From Paraliobacillus ryukyuensis (lineage in GTDB: Bacteria > Bacillota > Bacilli > Bacillales > Amphibacillaceae), in the NCBI RefSeq assembly GCF_003315295.1, contig NZ_QNRI01000014.1:1-55878 (forward strand): 55,878 nt of DNA, written 5' to 3'. The notes beneath the pieces are model-generated. The model saw only the letters and a list, made by a program, of their open reading frames with translations. It did not search any database and had not been told where the DNA came from. Positions 47,645 to 55,878 of this stretch are shown in pieces. Both the position numbers and the translations under genes were made by a program. How positions within the stretch are numbered: position 1 is the first letter of the stretch; each line of letters starts with the position of its first letter.

Positions 47645-48529
47645 CTAATTTTCGACATGATACGCTTGATACACTTCACGCTTTGGGAGGTCACGTTCGG
47701 CAGCAACTTGTTTTATTGCTGCTTTACTAGATAATTCTTCTTGATTGATGTAATGTTGTACATGTTCAACTAACGAAAGACCTTCCCACCAAGTATCGTT
47801 GTTGAGTAGTTCTTCGGTGCCGACGTTTCCTTCAATAACGATACAAAACTCACCCTTTAGCGTACCTGTTTCTGCCCAGGTCATTGCTTCTTCCAAACTA
47901 CCACGAATATATTCTTCAAATCGTTTGGTTAACTCTCTTCCAATGGCTATTTGTCGATTGCCACAATAGGTGTATAAATCAGCTAATGTATCTTTTATGC
48001 GATAAGGTGATTCATACAATACAATCGTATCTGGGAGTTTGCCCAACCAAGATAGTGCTTCTTTCTTGTCTTTATTTTTTCTTGGTAAAAAGCCATAAAA
48101 ATAAAAATGACTCGTATCCAATCCGGATGCCACTAATGCACATAATCCTGCTGTTGCTCCAGGTAATACAACTACTGGAATCGATTCATTGATAGCTGTA
48201 TCTATTAATGGATTCCCAGGGTCGGAAACAGCTGGCATACCAGCATCACTTACTAGTGCTACGTGCTTTCCTGCTAATAGCTCTTGGACTACCTTTTGCT
48301 CTTTTTTGTCCCCACTATGCTCATGATAACTAACAAGTGGCTGGCTGATCTCATAATGGTTTAATATTTTTCTTGTATTTCTTGTATCCTCTGCTGCAAC
48401 CAAATCTACTTGTTTCAAGATATTCAATGCACGGATTGTGATGTCCTCAAGATTACCAATTGGCGTCGGTACTACATATAAAGTCCCTATGGTACGGACG
48501 ACTGGATCAAAACTTTTCTGTATCTGCAT
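47645..48529 (-). CDS. rsmI: 16S rRNA (cytidine1402-2'-O)-methyltransferase RsmI
   Basis: Adds the 2'-O-methyl group at C1402 in the 30S decoding centre. The 294 residues start [20 protein letters not shown]; the family signature is [16 protein letters not shown], followed by [18 protein letters not shown] and VLPGATA. Two adjacent ATGs (48532 and 48529) follow AGGAGG; the second has the better spacing (6 bases). It overlaps the end of yazA, so the yabB-yazA-rsmI genes are coupled. Confidence 0.95.
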   Translation of the reverse strand: MQIQKSFDPVVRTIGTLYVVPTPIGNLEDITIRALNILKQVDLVAAEDTRNTRKILNHYEISQPLVSYHEHSGDKKEQKVVQELLAGKHVALVSDAGMPAVSDPGNPLIDTAINESIPVVVLPGATAGLCALVASGLDTSHFYFYGFLPRKNKDKKEALSWLGKLPDTIVLYESPYRIKDTLADLYTYCGNRQIAIGRELTKRFEEYIRGSLEEAMTWAETGTLKGEFCIVIEGNVGTEELLNNDTWWEGLSLVEHVQHYINQEELSSKAAIKQVAAERDLPKREVYQAYHVEN

Positions 48530-48797
48530 CATACCCCTCCTTCTCTTCAAAAGCACGGATTCGTTTTAATTTCTCTAAACGATTCAATTGTTTCATCTCA
48601 TACTCCGCTTGCATTGCCGCTTGTTTGCTTACATATTCTTGATAATATCGAAGCTTGAGCGGCCCTCTTCCTCTGGTATATTTAGCACCTTTACCTGCTT
48701 TGTGCATCGCTAATCGACGCATAAGGTTATTGGTATAACCGGTGTACAATGTACCATCTTTACACTCCAGTATGTAGACTACGTGTTTATTTTCCAT
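48507..48797 (-). CDS. yazA: GIY-YIG domain nuclease-like protein YazA
   Basis: A 96-residue member of the UPF0213 group. The start at 48797 ([15 protein letters not shown]) fits the family. The GIY-YIG catalytic core reads [17 protein letters not shown] (6-22), followed by the conserved Arg in [10 protein letters not shown] and the Glu in AEYEMKQL. It overlaps yabB by 11 bases and rsmI by 23. Its DNA substrate is not known. Confidence 0.92.
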   Translation of the reverse strand: MENKHVVYILECKDGTLYTGYTNNLMRRLAMHKAGKGAKYTRGRGPLKLRYYQEYVSKQAAMQAEYEMKQLNRLEKLKRIRAFEEKEGYDADTEKF

Positions 48798-49527
48798 AAA
48801 TAATTCGATGGAGCTCCTTTGTGTATTGGCCTTGTTGATCAAAAGTATAAAGAGGAGATAGAATATGTAAGTCGGGATTGCCATCTCTGATTGCTTCAAT
48901 TAATAATATATTTGCTTCTTTTCCTTCTCTCGGATAGACAAGTTGCATTCGCTTTGGCTCTAATTTATACATTTTAAGTAACGTTAAAATTTCAACCAGT
49001 CGATTGGGACGATGAACCATGGCTAGTTTACCACCTGATTTGACCAACTTGCTACAAGCCTTGATCACATCCTCTAGGGAGCAATATACTTCATGGCGGG
49101 CAATTGTTAAATATTCATTTTTATTGTGATGCGCCGTATGTTCTGTTTGAAAATACGGTGGATTTACCGTAACCGTATCAAATTTATCATTGCCAAATCG
49201 TGCTGGCATTTCTTTTAAATCACCATGAATAAGCCCAATTTGCTCTTCCTTTTGATTCATTGCTACACTTCGTTCGGCCATATCATATAGACGTGATTGC
49301 AACTCTACACCAGTAATAGTCGCTTGCGAACGATTACTCAATAATAAAGGGATCACGCCATTCCCCGTACATAAATCTAAAATTTTCCCTCTTTTCAATG
49401 GTATTCGAGCGAAATCAGCTAGAAGTATGGCATCAATAGAGTAAGAAAATACGGTTGGGCTCTGAATAATTCGCATTGATCCATCAGCTGTTAAATAATC
49501 CATTCGTTCATCAGCTTTCAATTGCAT
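48787..49527 (-). CDS. yabB: tRNA1(Val) A37 N6-methyltransferase-like protein YabB
   Basis: SAM-dependent methyltransferase of 246 residues (TrmN6 family). The SAM-binding motif is [15 protein letters not shown] (about 49-63) and the catalytic motif is VTVNPPYFQ (about 118-126), typical of N6-adenine methylation. It heads the overlapping yabB-yazA-rsmI group. A terminator just upstream separates it from yabA. Confidence 0.92.
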   Translation of the reverse strand: MQLKADERMDYLTADGSMRIIQSPTVFSYSIDAILLADFARIPLKRGKILDLCTGNGVIPLLLSNRSQATITGVELQSRLYDMAERSVAMNQKEEQIGLIHGDLKEMPARFGNDKFDTVTVNPPYFQTEHTAHHNKNEYLTIARHEVYCSLEDVIKACSKLVKSGGKLAMVHRPNRLVEILTLLKMYKLEPKRMQLVYPREGKEANILLIEAIRDGNPDLHILSPLYTFDQQGQYTKELHRIIYGK

Positions 49528-49624
49528 TCTTTCTCCATCCCCTCTAAAGCAAACAACTGAAGGTCTAATCCTGCTTTATTTTTTATTATCTTTTTCAACT
49601 TAGCGATTGAACATATTATCATAT

Positions 49625-49669
49625 AAAAAAAGCTGACCTTTTAAGGTTATCTACCTAAAATGATCAGCC
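49625..49669 (-). terminator. yabA terminator
   Basis: Stem GCTGA-ATTTTAGGT / ACCTTAAAA-TCAGC with small internal mismatches, then seven T on the minus strand, just past the yabA stop. Confidence 0.75.
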
Positions 49670-49680
49670 TTTGCTTGCGA

Positions 49681-50028
49681 TTATTTTGTTTTGTTTAGAA
49701 ACAATAAACAAAACAAGCAGTCTTCATCCTGCCTAGGGCTCCCAAAATGAACATTACAAATATGGAATCCTTCTTCATATAGACGGGCTAAATTATCATA
49801 TCCTTCACCAATAGAAACTTCACCATTTGCATCTTCGCCATCTCCAGCCTGTTCGTTTGCTATTTCATGATCTAAACGATTACGCAGGTGATGATTTTCT
49901 AGTGATAATCGATGATTTTCTTCTAAAAGCTCACTCATATGATTTTTTAAATCCCCTAGTTGTTGATAGAGTTGGCCAATCTGTTCTTCCATATCAGACA
50001 CTTGCTCAAATACTTCTTTCTTATTCAC
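49681..50028 (-). CDS. yabA: Replication initiation control protein YabA
   Basis: Restrains DnaA and binds the clamp DnaN, limiting initiation to once per cycle. The 115 residues have an N-terminal coiled coil (about 4-58; leucine-rich heptads) for tetramer formation, an acidic Glu/Gly linker and a C-terminal zinc cluster with CNVHFG and CLFC (about 91-107). It follows ricT by 15 bases, so it belongs to the holB-ricT-yabA set. Confidence 0.94.
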   Translation of the reverse strand: MNKKEVFEQVSDMEEQIGQLYQQLGDLKNHMSELLEENHRLSLENHHLRNRLDHEIANEQAGDGEDANGEVSIGEGYDNLARLYEEGFHICNVHFGSPRQDEDCLFCLLFLNKTK

Positions 50029-50043
50029 GTTACCTCCACCCCA

Positions 50044-50871
50044 TTACTTCGTGGCTTCCGTATGAATAACTCCCTCATCGATTAGCTCATCTAACGTATA
50101 CTCAATGACTCTTTCTTTTTCGGGAATTTCTATTTGAATCATACGTTCTAAAATATTCAAACCTACTACTTTTCCTCTTCCATGTGGTGTTTTAATTGTT
50201 TGTCCCAAGTCAGGAAGTTCTTTTTTTGCTGTTTCATAGTCGTCATTTTCGTATTTTAAACAGCACATCAAACGACCACACAAACCAGATATTTTGGCAG
50301 GATTTAAAGATAAGTTTTGGTCTTTGGCCATTTTAATTGAGACCGGCTCAAAATCTCCTAAAAATGTGGAACAGCAAAGCATTCTACCACAAGGGCCAAT
50401 GCCCCCTAATAACTTGGCTTCATCTCTTACACCAATCTGACGTAATTCAATACGTGTTTTAAACACGGCCGCTAGATCTTTCACCAAGTTACGAAAGTCC
50501 ACTCGCCCATCAGCAGTAAAATAGAAAATGACTTTATTACGATCAAACGTATATTCTACATCGACCAAATTCATATCTAATTCATGCTCTTGAATTTTAG
50601 TATCACATACTTGATAGGCTTCCGCAGCATTTTCTTGATTTTCTGCAACCGTGCGTTTGTCTTTTACCGTTGCCGTACGGATCACTTTTTTTAGAGGAAG
50701 CACTACATCTTCTTCATCCACATCCTTATTGGCAATAACAACTTTACCAAACTCAACCCCTCTTACCGTCTCGACAATAACATAATCATCCTTTGCTATC
50801 GTCAATTTTCCTGGGTCGAAATAATATATTTTACCCGCTTTTTTAAAGCGAACTCCGATAACTACTACCAT
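50044..50871 (-). CDS. ricT: RNase Y specificity / sporulation-biofilm regulator RicT (YaaT)
   Basis: A 275-residue PSP1-domain protein. In B. subtilis it forms the RicAFT complex with YlbF and YmcA, which binds Fe-S clusters and steers RNase Y and the phosphorelay. The cysteine sets GRMLCCSTFL and GRLMCCLKYEND (about 163-210) that help bind the clusters are intact. AGAGGTG precedes the ATG. It starts 4 bases after holB. Confidence 0.95.
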   Translation of the reverse strand: MVVVIGVRFKKAGKIYYFDPGKLTIAKDDYVIVETVRGVEFGKVVIANKDVDEEDVVLPLKKVIRTATVKDKRTVAENQENAAEAYQVCDTKIQEHELDMNLVDVEYTFDRNKVIFYFTADGRVDFRNLVKDLAAVFKTRIELRQIGVRDEAKLLGGIGPCGRMLCCSTFLGDFEPVSIKMAKDQNLSLNPAKISGLCGRLMCCLKYENDDYETAKKELPDLGQTIKTPHGRGKVVGLNILERMIQIEIPEKERVIEYTLDELIDEGVIHTEATK

Positions 50872-50875
50872 TTTT

Positions 50876-51862
50876 TCACCTCTGCATTCGCAGTGTTAGT
50901 TGCTCCATCAACAATGTAGGATGGATATTTTGTTCCAATTTTTTCTTTGCCTCCATCATAGCATAAAGCACTTCTGTTGTATCGTCTTTTGACCAGTACA
51001 TGACACTTTTTTCTACTTTTTCTTTATAGGAGGTGTAAACAAGGCTTTCTTCCTTCCCTACATGAAGATAGATCATATCTTTAAACCATAAAACTAATAA
51101 GTCTAAGCCTAGCTGTAATTGCTCTCTATTTGCAAAATGAGGCATCCATTGTTTTTGAATAAACAATAGTGCTTCCTCACTTTTAAATTGAAGCAAGTCA
51201 ATTAATTGTACCACTAAATTTCGTGCCTGCGCAAACCACTCATCTTGATCCAACGCTTCTGCTTCATCTAAATTATGCGTGAGTGCAGCAAATAAACGAG
51301 CATTTAATTCAGAAATTCCCTTGCGTTGTAACAATAATTGCATCTGCTTTTCGTCAAGCGGTCGTAATGCAATAATTTGACATCTAGAACGTATGGTATT
51401 TATTATTCCATGAACATTCTCCGTTAACAAGATCGCTGTTGTTTGTTTACTGGGCTCTTCCAAAAATTTCAACAAACGGTTAGCCGCGTTTACCGTCATT
51501 TTGTCAGCATCCGTAATAATATATACTTTTCTATTTGACTCTAATCCAGTGTAAGTAAATTCTTTTTGTAAATGCAAAATCTGATCTTTTTTAATCGAAG
51601 CTCCATCAGGAATAATGTGATGAACATCAGGATGGTTTCCTGATGCAATTCGAACACAATTCTTGCACGTGTGACAAGGTTCTTCCCCTACTTTATTGGT
51701 GCAAAATATGCTTTTTGCCAGGAGTGTACTAACAGCTTGCTTGCCTGTTCCTTTTTGTCCGTGAAATAAGTAAGCGTGAGAAATTCGTTCCTGGTTAATC
51801 ATATTCATCATCATTTTTGTAGCCACTGGTTGAACAGCTGCTAATTGCTTCCAAGTCTCCAT
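50876..51862 (-). CDS. holB: DNA polymerase III delta' subunit HolB
   Basis: Clamp-loader subunit, 328 residues from the start at 51862 (METWKQLAAVQPVATKMM), with AGGAAG upstream. The AAA+ fold has a P-loop region HAYLFHGQKGTGKQAV (about 30-45), zinc cysteines in CTNKVGEEPCHTCKNC, and the sensor 1/SRC motif (NTIRSRCQIIAL). A terminator upstream separates it from yaaR, so it leads the holB-ricT-yabA transcript. Confidence 0.94.
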   Translation of the reverse strand: METWKQLAAVQPVATKMMMNMINQERISHAYLFHGQKGTGKQAVSTLLAKSIFCTNKVGEEPCHTCKNCVRIASGNHPDVHHIIPDGASIKKDQILHLQKEFTYTGLESNRKVYIITDADKMTVNAANRLLKFLEEPSKQTTAILLTENVHGIINTIRSRCQIIALRPLDEKQMQLLLQRKGISELNARLFAALTHNLDEAEALDQDEWFAQARNLVVQLIDLLQFKSEEALLFIQKQWMPHFANREQLQLGLDLLVLWFKDMIYLHVGKEESLVYTSYKEKVEKSVMYWSKDDTTEVLYAMMEAKKKLEQNIHPTLLMEQLTLRMQR

Positions 51863-51982
51863 AGTGTACTTCCTTTTCATTATCAGAATTAATAGTGTGT
51901 AAAAACGCATTTATATAATTTAAATACATGCTAGAAAAAACGTACTTCTGATATCAAAGTGTGTTAATGTAGTTTAAATCCT

Positions 51983-52016
51983 AAAAAAAGAGTGAAATTC
52001 AATGAATTTCAACTCT
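51983..52016 (-). terminator. yaaR terminator
   Basis: Long stem AGAGTTGAAATTC/GAATTTCA-CTCT with a short loop, then seven T on the minus strand, about 40 bases past the yaaR stop. Confidence 0.85.
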
Positions 52017-52057
52017 GTTTTCTCCTACATATTAACATGCTCGCTATCGGAATACGA

Positions 52058-52498
52058 TTACGAATATAAATTAATTAGTAATCCTTTAATTTCTCCAATT
52101 AAATCAAGAATATCAATCGAACGTTTTTCTTGTTCCAATACAACTTCTGTTAAACGTACTAACTTTTCATCTACTTCTTTGACAAGTGTTAACTTTCGAT
52201 TATTACCGTGGAAATTAAAACTGTGGGAATGATTAAGATCCATACCGTACTGAACCGCTTCTTTTACAAAATCTTTTACTAAGCGTTTATACTTTGCTAA
52301 GTCCTTAAATGAGCGATAGCGTGCTAATCGCTCACCTTGTAAGGTAATGTTTTTGACCAATTCGGTTAGTTGCCCATGTTGTAGCTTTTGTGTTTGCGAA
52401 ATAACCATGGCATCAAAACTTTTTCCATTCGTTTGATTGGTGACTGCTTTTGTTTTCGTAGCTTCTAGTTGCGCACGCATTTCTTGATTAATTTTCAC
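52058..52498 (-). CDS. yaaR: DUF327 protein YaaR
   Basis: A 146-residue, mainly helical cytoplasmic protein without membrane segments, in the conserved tmk-darA-yaaR-holB order. Conserved family features include SFDAMVISQTQKLQ, RLARYRSFKDLAKYKRLVKDF and LTEVVLEQEKRSIDILDLIGEIKGLL. Its function is unknown. It follows darA by about 50 bases and ends at a strong terminator. Confidence 0.9.
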   Translation of the reverse strand: MKINQEMRAQLEATKTKAVTNQTNGKSFDAMVISQTQKLQHGQLTELVKNITLQGERLARYRSFKDLAKYKRLVKDFVKEAVQYGMDLNHSHSFNFHGNNRKLTLVKEVDEKLVRLTEVVLEQEKRSIDILDLIGEIKGLLINLYS

Positions 52499-52550
52499 CT
52501 ATATTAGCTCCTTCATAGCTTATTTGGCCAAAAGGTACAATTGTTTTCAT

Positions 52551-53550
<1,000 letters not shown>

Positions 53551-53638
53551 TCTCCTTTAAAAACGCCAATGTGCCCCAGATACAATTGATTCACGCTGTA
53601 TTGTTGTTGTACATTCGTTTATATCTAGTCATCTATGG

Positions 53639-55090
53639 TTACAGAAAGACATATAATCCTTGCTGTATGTGCTGTATGTTATGTTGTTGAAATTTGATTT
53701 TTGCATTTAGTAACTGCTTAATATGGTGGACATGGGCCACTTCAATAACCTCACCCTTCCCAATGATTGGGATACCCGGAGGGTAGGGAGTTATGTGCTG
53801 GGCAGCAACTTTTCCTATTGATTCCTCCCAAGAAACAAATACTTGATTTAACTCCTTCATTTGTTTATACGAATAATGGAGACTTGAAATTTGTTTTGGA
53901 AATATATTTGTATGCTTTTCTATTGTAGCATGTTTTTCATTTATTTTTAATTCCCTTGTCACTTTTTCTACAGTAGTTTTAAGTCTTCTCCATTCATTGA
54001 ATACTTCAAGACCATGAATGAACAGAATTTGGTTTTCTGTCTGTAATTCTGCATAGATATGATTTTCTTCAAACAAACGGATTACTTGATTGACATCATA
54101 TCCTGATCTAACTTCAATCGTAATTTTTAATGGATCATCAATTGTAATATGAAACGGTAACAGTTTCCAAACATCGTTGGTAGCCAGAATAGAACGCATG
54201 GATAACACACTATTTAACACGAAATCAATATCTTCTGTGGTTCGTGTTGCTAAATAATGCCGTGCGGTATCTAAACTTGCTAGTAATGGATAAGATGGAC
54301 TGCTTGATTGTAGGATCGCTAAATAGTGACTGATGGTAGCGCTATTCAGTAATTTGGTAGATAAACCAATATGTAGAAAAGCCGTCATCGTCATTGCAGG
54401 TGCCATTTTATGTGCTGATTGAACGACAGCGTCTGCTCCTAGTTCCAAAGCTGATTTAGGAACAGAAGAATGTGGTATGGAAAAATGAACACCATGCGCT
54501 TCATCAATTAACACAGCGATTTGCTGTTCATGAGCAGCTTCAATGATAGGCTTTAAATCATAGGTGCGACCAAAGTAATCAGGATAAGTTAAAAGAATTG
54601 CTCTAGCTTCTGGATTTTGGTTAATCACTTTTATGAGCTGTCCTTTGTTAGGTACAGTATATCTCCCAACTTCGTTATCAAAAGCTGGTGAAACTAAAAT
54701 TGGTGTTGCCCCACTTAGTTCCAGTCCATTCCATACAGATTTGTGACAATTTCGTTGAATGATAACCTTATCTCCCTCACCACAGGTAGCTAAAATCATT
54801 GCTAAATTACCTACTGTGCTACCTCCGATTAAAAAAAACGTTTTTTGCGATTGAAAGTAATCACTCGCTAAATCTTGGGCTTCCGCAATAATTCCTTCTG
54901 GTGCATGGAGATCATCTAAGCCATTTAGCTCTGTCATATCAATCGACATAATACGTTGATAGATCTCTTTTGATCCTGTTGGAATAACCGTTCCATTTTT
55001 ATGACCAGGTACATGTAAGGAAATTGGTTTGTGCTTTTGGAATTCCATTAATTTATTAAATAAGGGGGTCTTCTCTTGGTTCATATCCAT
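53639..55090 (-). CDS. yaaO: Orn/Lys/Arg decarboxylase family protein YaaO
   Basis: PLP-dependent fold type I decarboxylase, 483 residues, like B. subtilis YaaO and SpeA. The PLP lysine is in VQSAHKMAPAMT (about 220-231), with the PLP-Asp segment VLIDEAHGVHF (about 193-203). The C-terminal domain ends the chain. The substrate (arginine, lysine or ornithine) is not certain from sequence. The neighbours xpaC and yaaN, present between it and csfB in B. subtilis, are missing here. Confidence 0.9.
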   Translation of the reverse strand: MDMNQEKTPLFNKLMEFQKHKPISLHVPGHKNGTVIPTGSKEIYQRIMSIDMTELNGLDDLHAPEGIIAEAQDLASDYFQSQKTFFLIGGSTVGNLAMILATCGEGDKVIIQRNCHKSVWNGLELSGATPILVSPAFDNEVGRYTVPNKGQLIKVINQNPEARAILLTYPDYFGRTYDLKPIIEAAHEQQIAVLIDEAHGVHFSIPHSSVPKSALELGADAVVQSAHKMAPAMTMTAFLHIGLSTKLLNSATISHYLAILQSSSPSYPLLASLDTARHYLATRTTEDIDFVLNSVLSMRSILATNDVWKLLPFHITIDDPLKITIEVRSGYDVNQVIRLFEENHIYAELQTENQILFIHGLEVFNEWRRLKTTVEKVTRELKINEKHATIEKHTNIFPKQISSLHYSYKQMKELNQVFVSWEESIGKVAAQHITPYPPGIPIIGKGEVIEVAHVHHIKQLLNAKIKFQQHNIQHIQQGLYVFL

Positions 55091-55169
55091 TATTTGTTCA
55101 TCCTTAGTTTTTTCTTTTTATATCTTTATTTCTATATCTTATCAAATATTGCCCTAGGAAAAATCAAAT

Positions 55170-55207
55170 TAAAAAGAAAAACTCGTATTTAGTAACATAC
55201 GAGTTTT
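55170..55207 (-). terminator. csfB terminator
   Basis: Perfect 11-bp stem AAAACTCGTAT/ATACGAGTTTT with an 8-base loop, then TTCTTTTT on the minus strand, a few bases past the csfB stop. Confidence 0.88.
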
Positions 55208-55212
55208 ATAGA

Positions 55213-55404
55213 TTATGAATATTGTTTTCTCTTTTTCAATTGTTTTAGTTTATTAACAAAGTAAGCATAGGAAGGGTCTTCTGGGTTGGTTTTAATTATT
55301 TTTTGCTCGCAAGATTCACAAATAAATAGATGATAAAGATGAATGCCGGCCTTCTGCCCTTTGTGACAAACATCGCATGTTTCCAATTTCTCTATTTCTT
55401 CCAT
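55213..55404 (-). CDS. csfB: Anti-sigma-G factor Gin (CsfB)
   Basis: A 63-residue zinc protein that blocks sigma-G (and sigma-E in the forespore or mother cell) too early in sporulation. The start at 55404 (MEEIEKLETCDVCHKG) has GGAGGTGGAG upstream. The zinc-binding knuckles are CDVC and CESC. It is normally made under sigma-F. It lies next to the rRNA operon as in B. subtilis. Confidence 0.88.
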   Translation of the reverse strand: MEEIEKLETCDVCHKGQKAGIHLYHLFICESCEQKIIKTNPEDPSYAYFVNKLKQLKKRKQYS

Positions 55405-55558
55405 TAGCTCCACCTCCAATACCTCTAGCTTACCCATTAATAGAATTTTTATTCATTCTTAAATCAAGATTCTATTATTTTGTTATGCTTGTAAAAATAG
55501 AGATGTAGAGAGTAATTGTGTTTGAATGGTATAAAGATCAGTTCATTTTATAATAAAC

Positions 55559-55591
55559 AAAAAAACCCATTGAATTAATATCCAACGGGCT
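55559..55591 (-). terminator. rRNA operon terminator
   Basis: Stem CCC-G-TTG / CAA-T-GGG (one mismatch) with a 10-base loop, then seven T on the minus strand, about 10 bases past the 5S 3' end. Confidence 0.75.
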
Positions 55592-55600
55592 TTGTCATTT

Positions 55601-55716
55601 GCTTAGCGACGTCCTACTCTCGCAGGGGCAAAGCCCCAACTACCATTGGCGCTGAAGAGCTTAACTGCTGTGTTCGGCATGGGAACAGGTGTGACCTCTT
55701 CGCTATTGTCACTAAA
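55601..55716 (-). rRNA. rrf: 5S ribosomal RNA
   Basis: 116 bases, the same length as B. subtilis 5S. It starts TTTAGTGACAATAGCGAAGA and holds the conserved GAGGTCACACC, CCCATGCCGAACAC, AGCTCTTCAGCGCC and GAGAGTAGGACG segments. The ends TTTAGTGAC and GTCGCTAAG pair as the terminal stem. The cleaving RNase M5 is encoded at 41862-42425. Confidence 0.97.
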
Positions 55717-55834
55717 CCTTTGTTTTAAAGGCATGTACCTTCAAAACTAGATAAGAAAGACAAGGGTATCAAACGTTAGAATATCATCCAGTTTCAACTC
55801 CCACTGTTGTGGTCGTTTCCACTTTTGTTATTTA

Positions 55835-55878
55835 GTTAAGTCCTCGATCGATTAGTATTCGTCAGCTGCACGTGTCAC
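55835..55878 (-). rRNA. rrl: 23S ribosomal RNA, 3' end (partial)
   Basis: The final bases of the window match the 23S 3' end on the minus strand (CACGTGCAGCTGAC, then TACTAATCGATCGAGGACTT). The rest lies beyond the window. A 118-base spacer (55717-55834) without a tRNA separates it from 5S. Confidence 0.92.

Overview
The window is about 55.9 kb of low-GC DNA from an endospore-forming Bacillota. Protein similarity and the sporulation genes point to Bacillaceae, perhaps near Oceanobacillus, Gracilibacillus or Virgibacillus; the genus is not certain. It is the origin-proximal region that in Bacillus subtilis runs from rrnA/csfB to ftsH, shown here in reverse complement, so nearly all genes lie on the minus strand. 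The evidence is conserved gene order: 23S-5S rRNA, csfB, yaaO, tmk, darA, yaaR, holB, ricT, yabA, yabB, yazA, rsmI, abrB (+), metS, tatD, yabE, rnmV, rsmA, yabG, veg, sspF, purR, spoVG, glmU, prs, ctc, pth, fin, mfd, spoVT, yabM, mazG, rqcP, yabP, yabQ, divIC, yabR, then spoIIE, yabS, yabT-like kinase, tilS, hpt, ftsH.

Two blocks interrupt this backbone. The smaller is a glucose PTS pair (glcT-ptsG, 25.7-28.9 kb) between yabM and spoVT, with a leader that looks like a GlcT-controlled RAT/terminator.

The larger block (about 8.7-20.4 kb) sits between yabR and spoIIE, where B. subtilis has only two tRNA genes. It holds a histidine phosphatase, one tRNA-Met on the plus strand with its own strong promoter and terminator, and what I read as a flavin-based extracellular electron transfer (EET) locus like the Listeria one. 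The minus-strand arm is fmnB(ApbE lipoprotein)-dmkA(UbiA)-ecfA1-ecfA2-fmnA(EcfT). The divergent plus-strand arm is ndh2(long membrane NDH-2)-eetB(Gx transporter)-dmkB(polyprenyl synthase). A separate minus-strand lipoprotein with an ApbE-type flavinylation motif is the likely PplA counterpart. The inferred flow is NADH to Ndh2 to demethylmenaquinone (made by DmkA/DmkB) to EetB to a surface FMN-lipoprotein, which FmnB flavinylates with FAD moved by the ECF/FmnA module. No eetA or ribU is visible in the window.

The EET genes carry a shared set of TGTGA-type palindromes. One Rex-like 18-mer overlaps the predicted ndh2 start point, a second differing from it at one base lies upstream of the lipoprotein, and a perfect TGTGA-N6-TCACA lies just downstream of the predicted fmnB promoter. 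Together they suggest redox control by Rex or an FNR/CRP-family protein. A GC-rich structured repeat and a gene-poor stretch (18.6-19.5 kb) separate the two parts of the EET region. The rest is housekeeping (translation, cell wall, nucleotides, DNA repair and replication) and sporulation.
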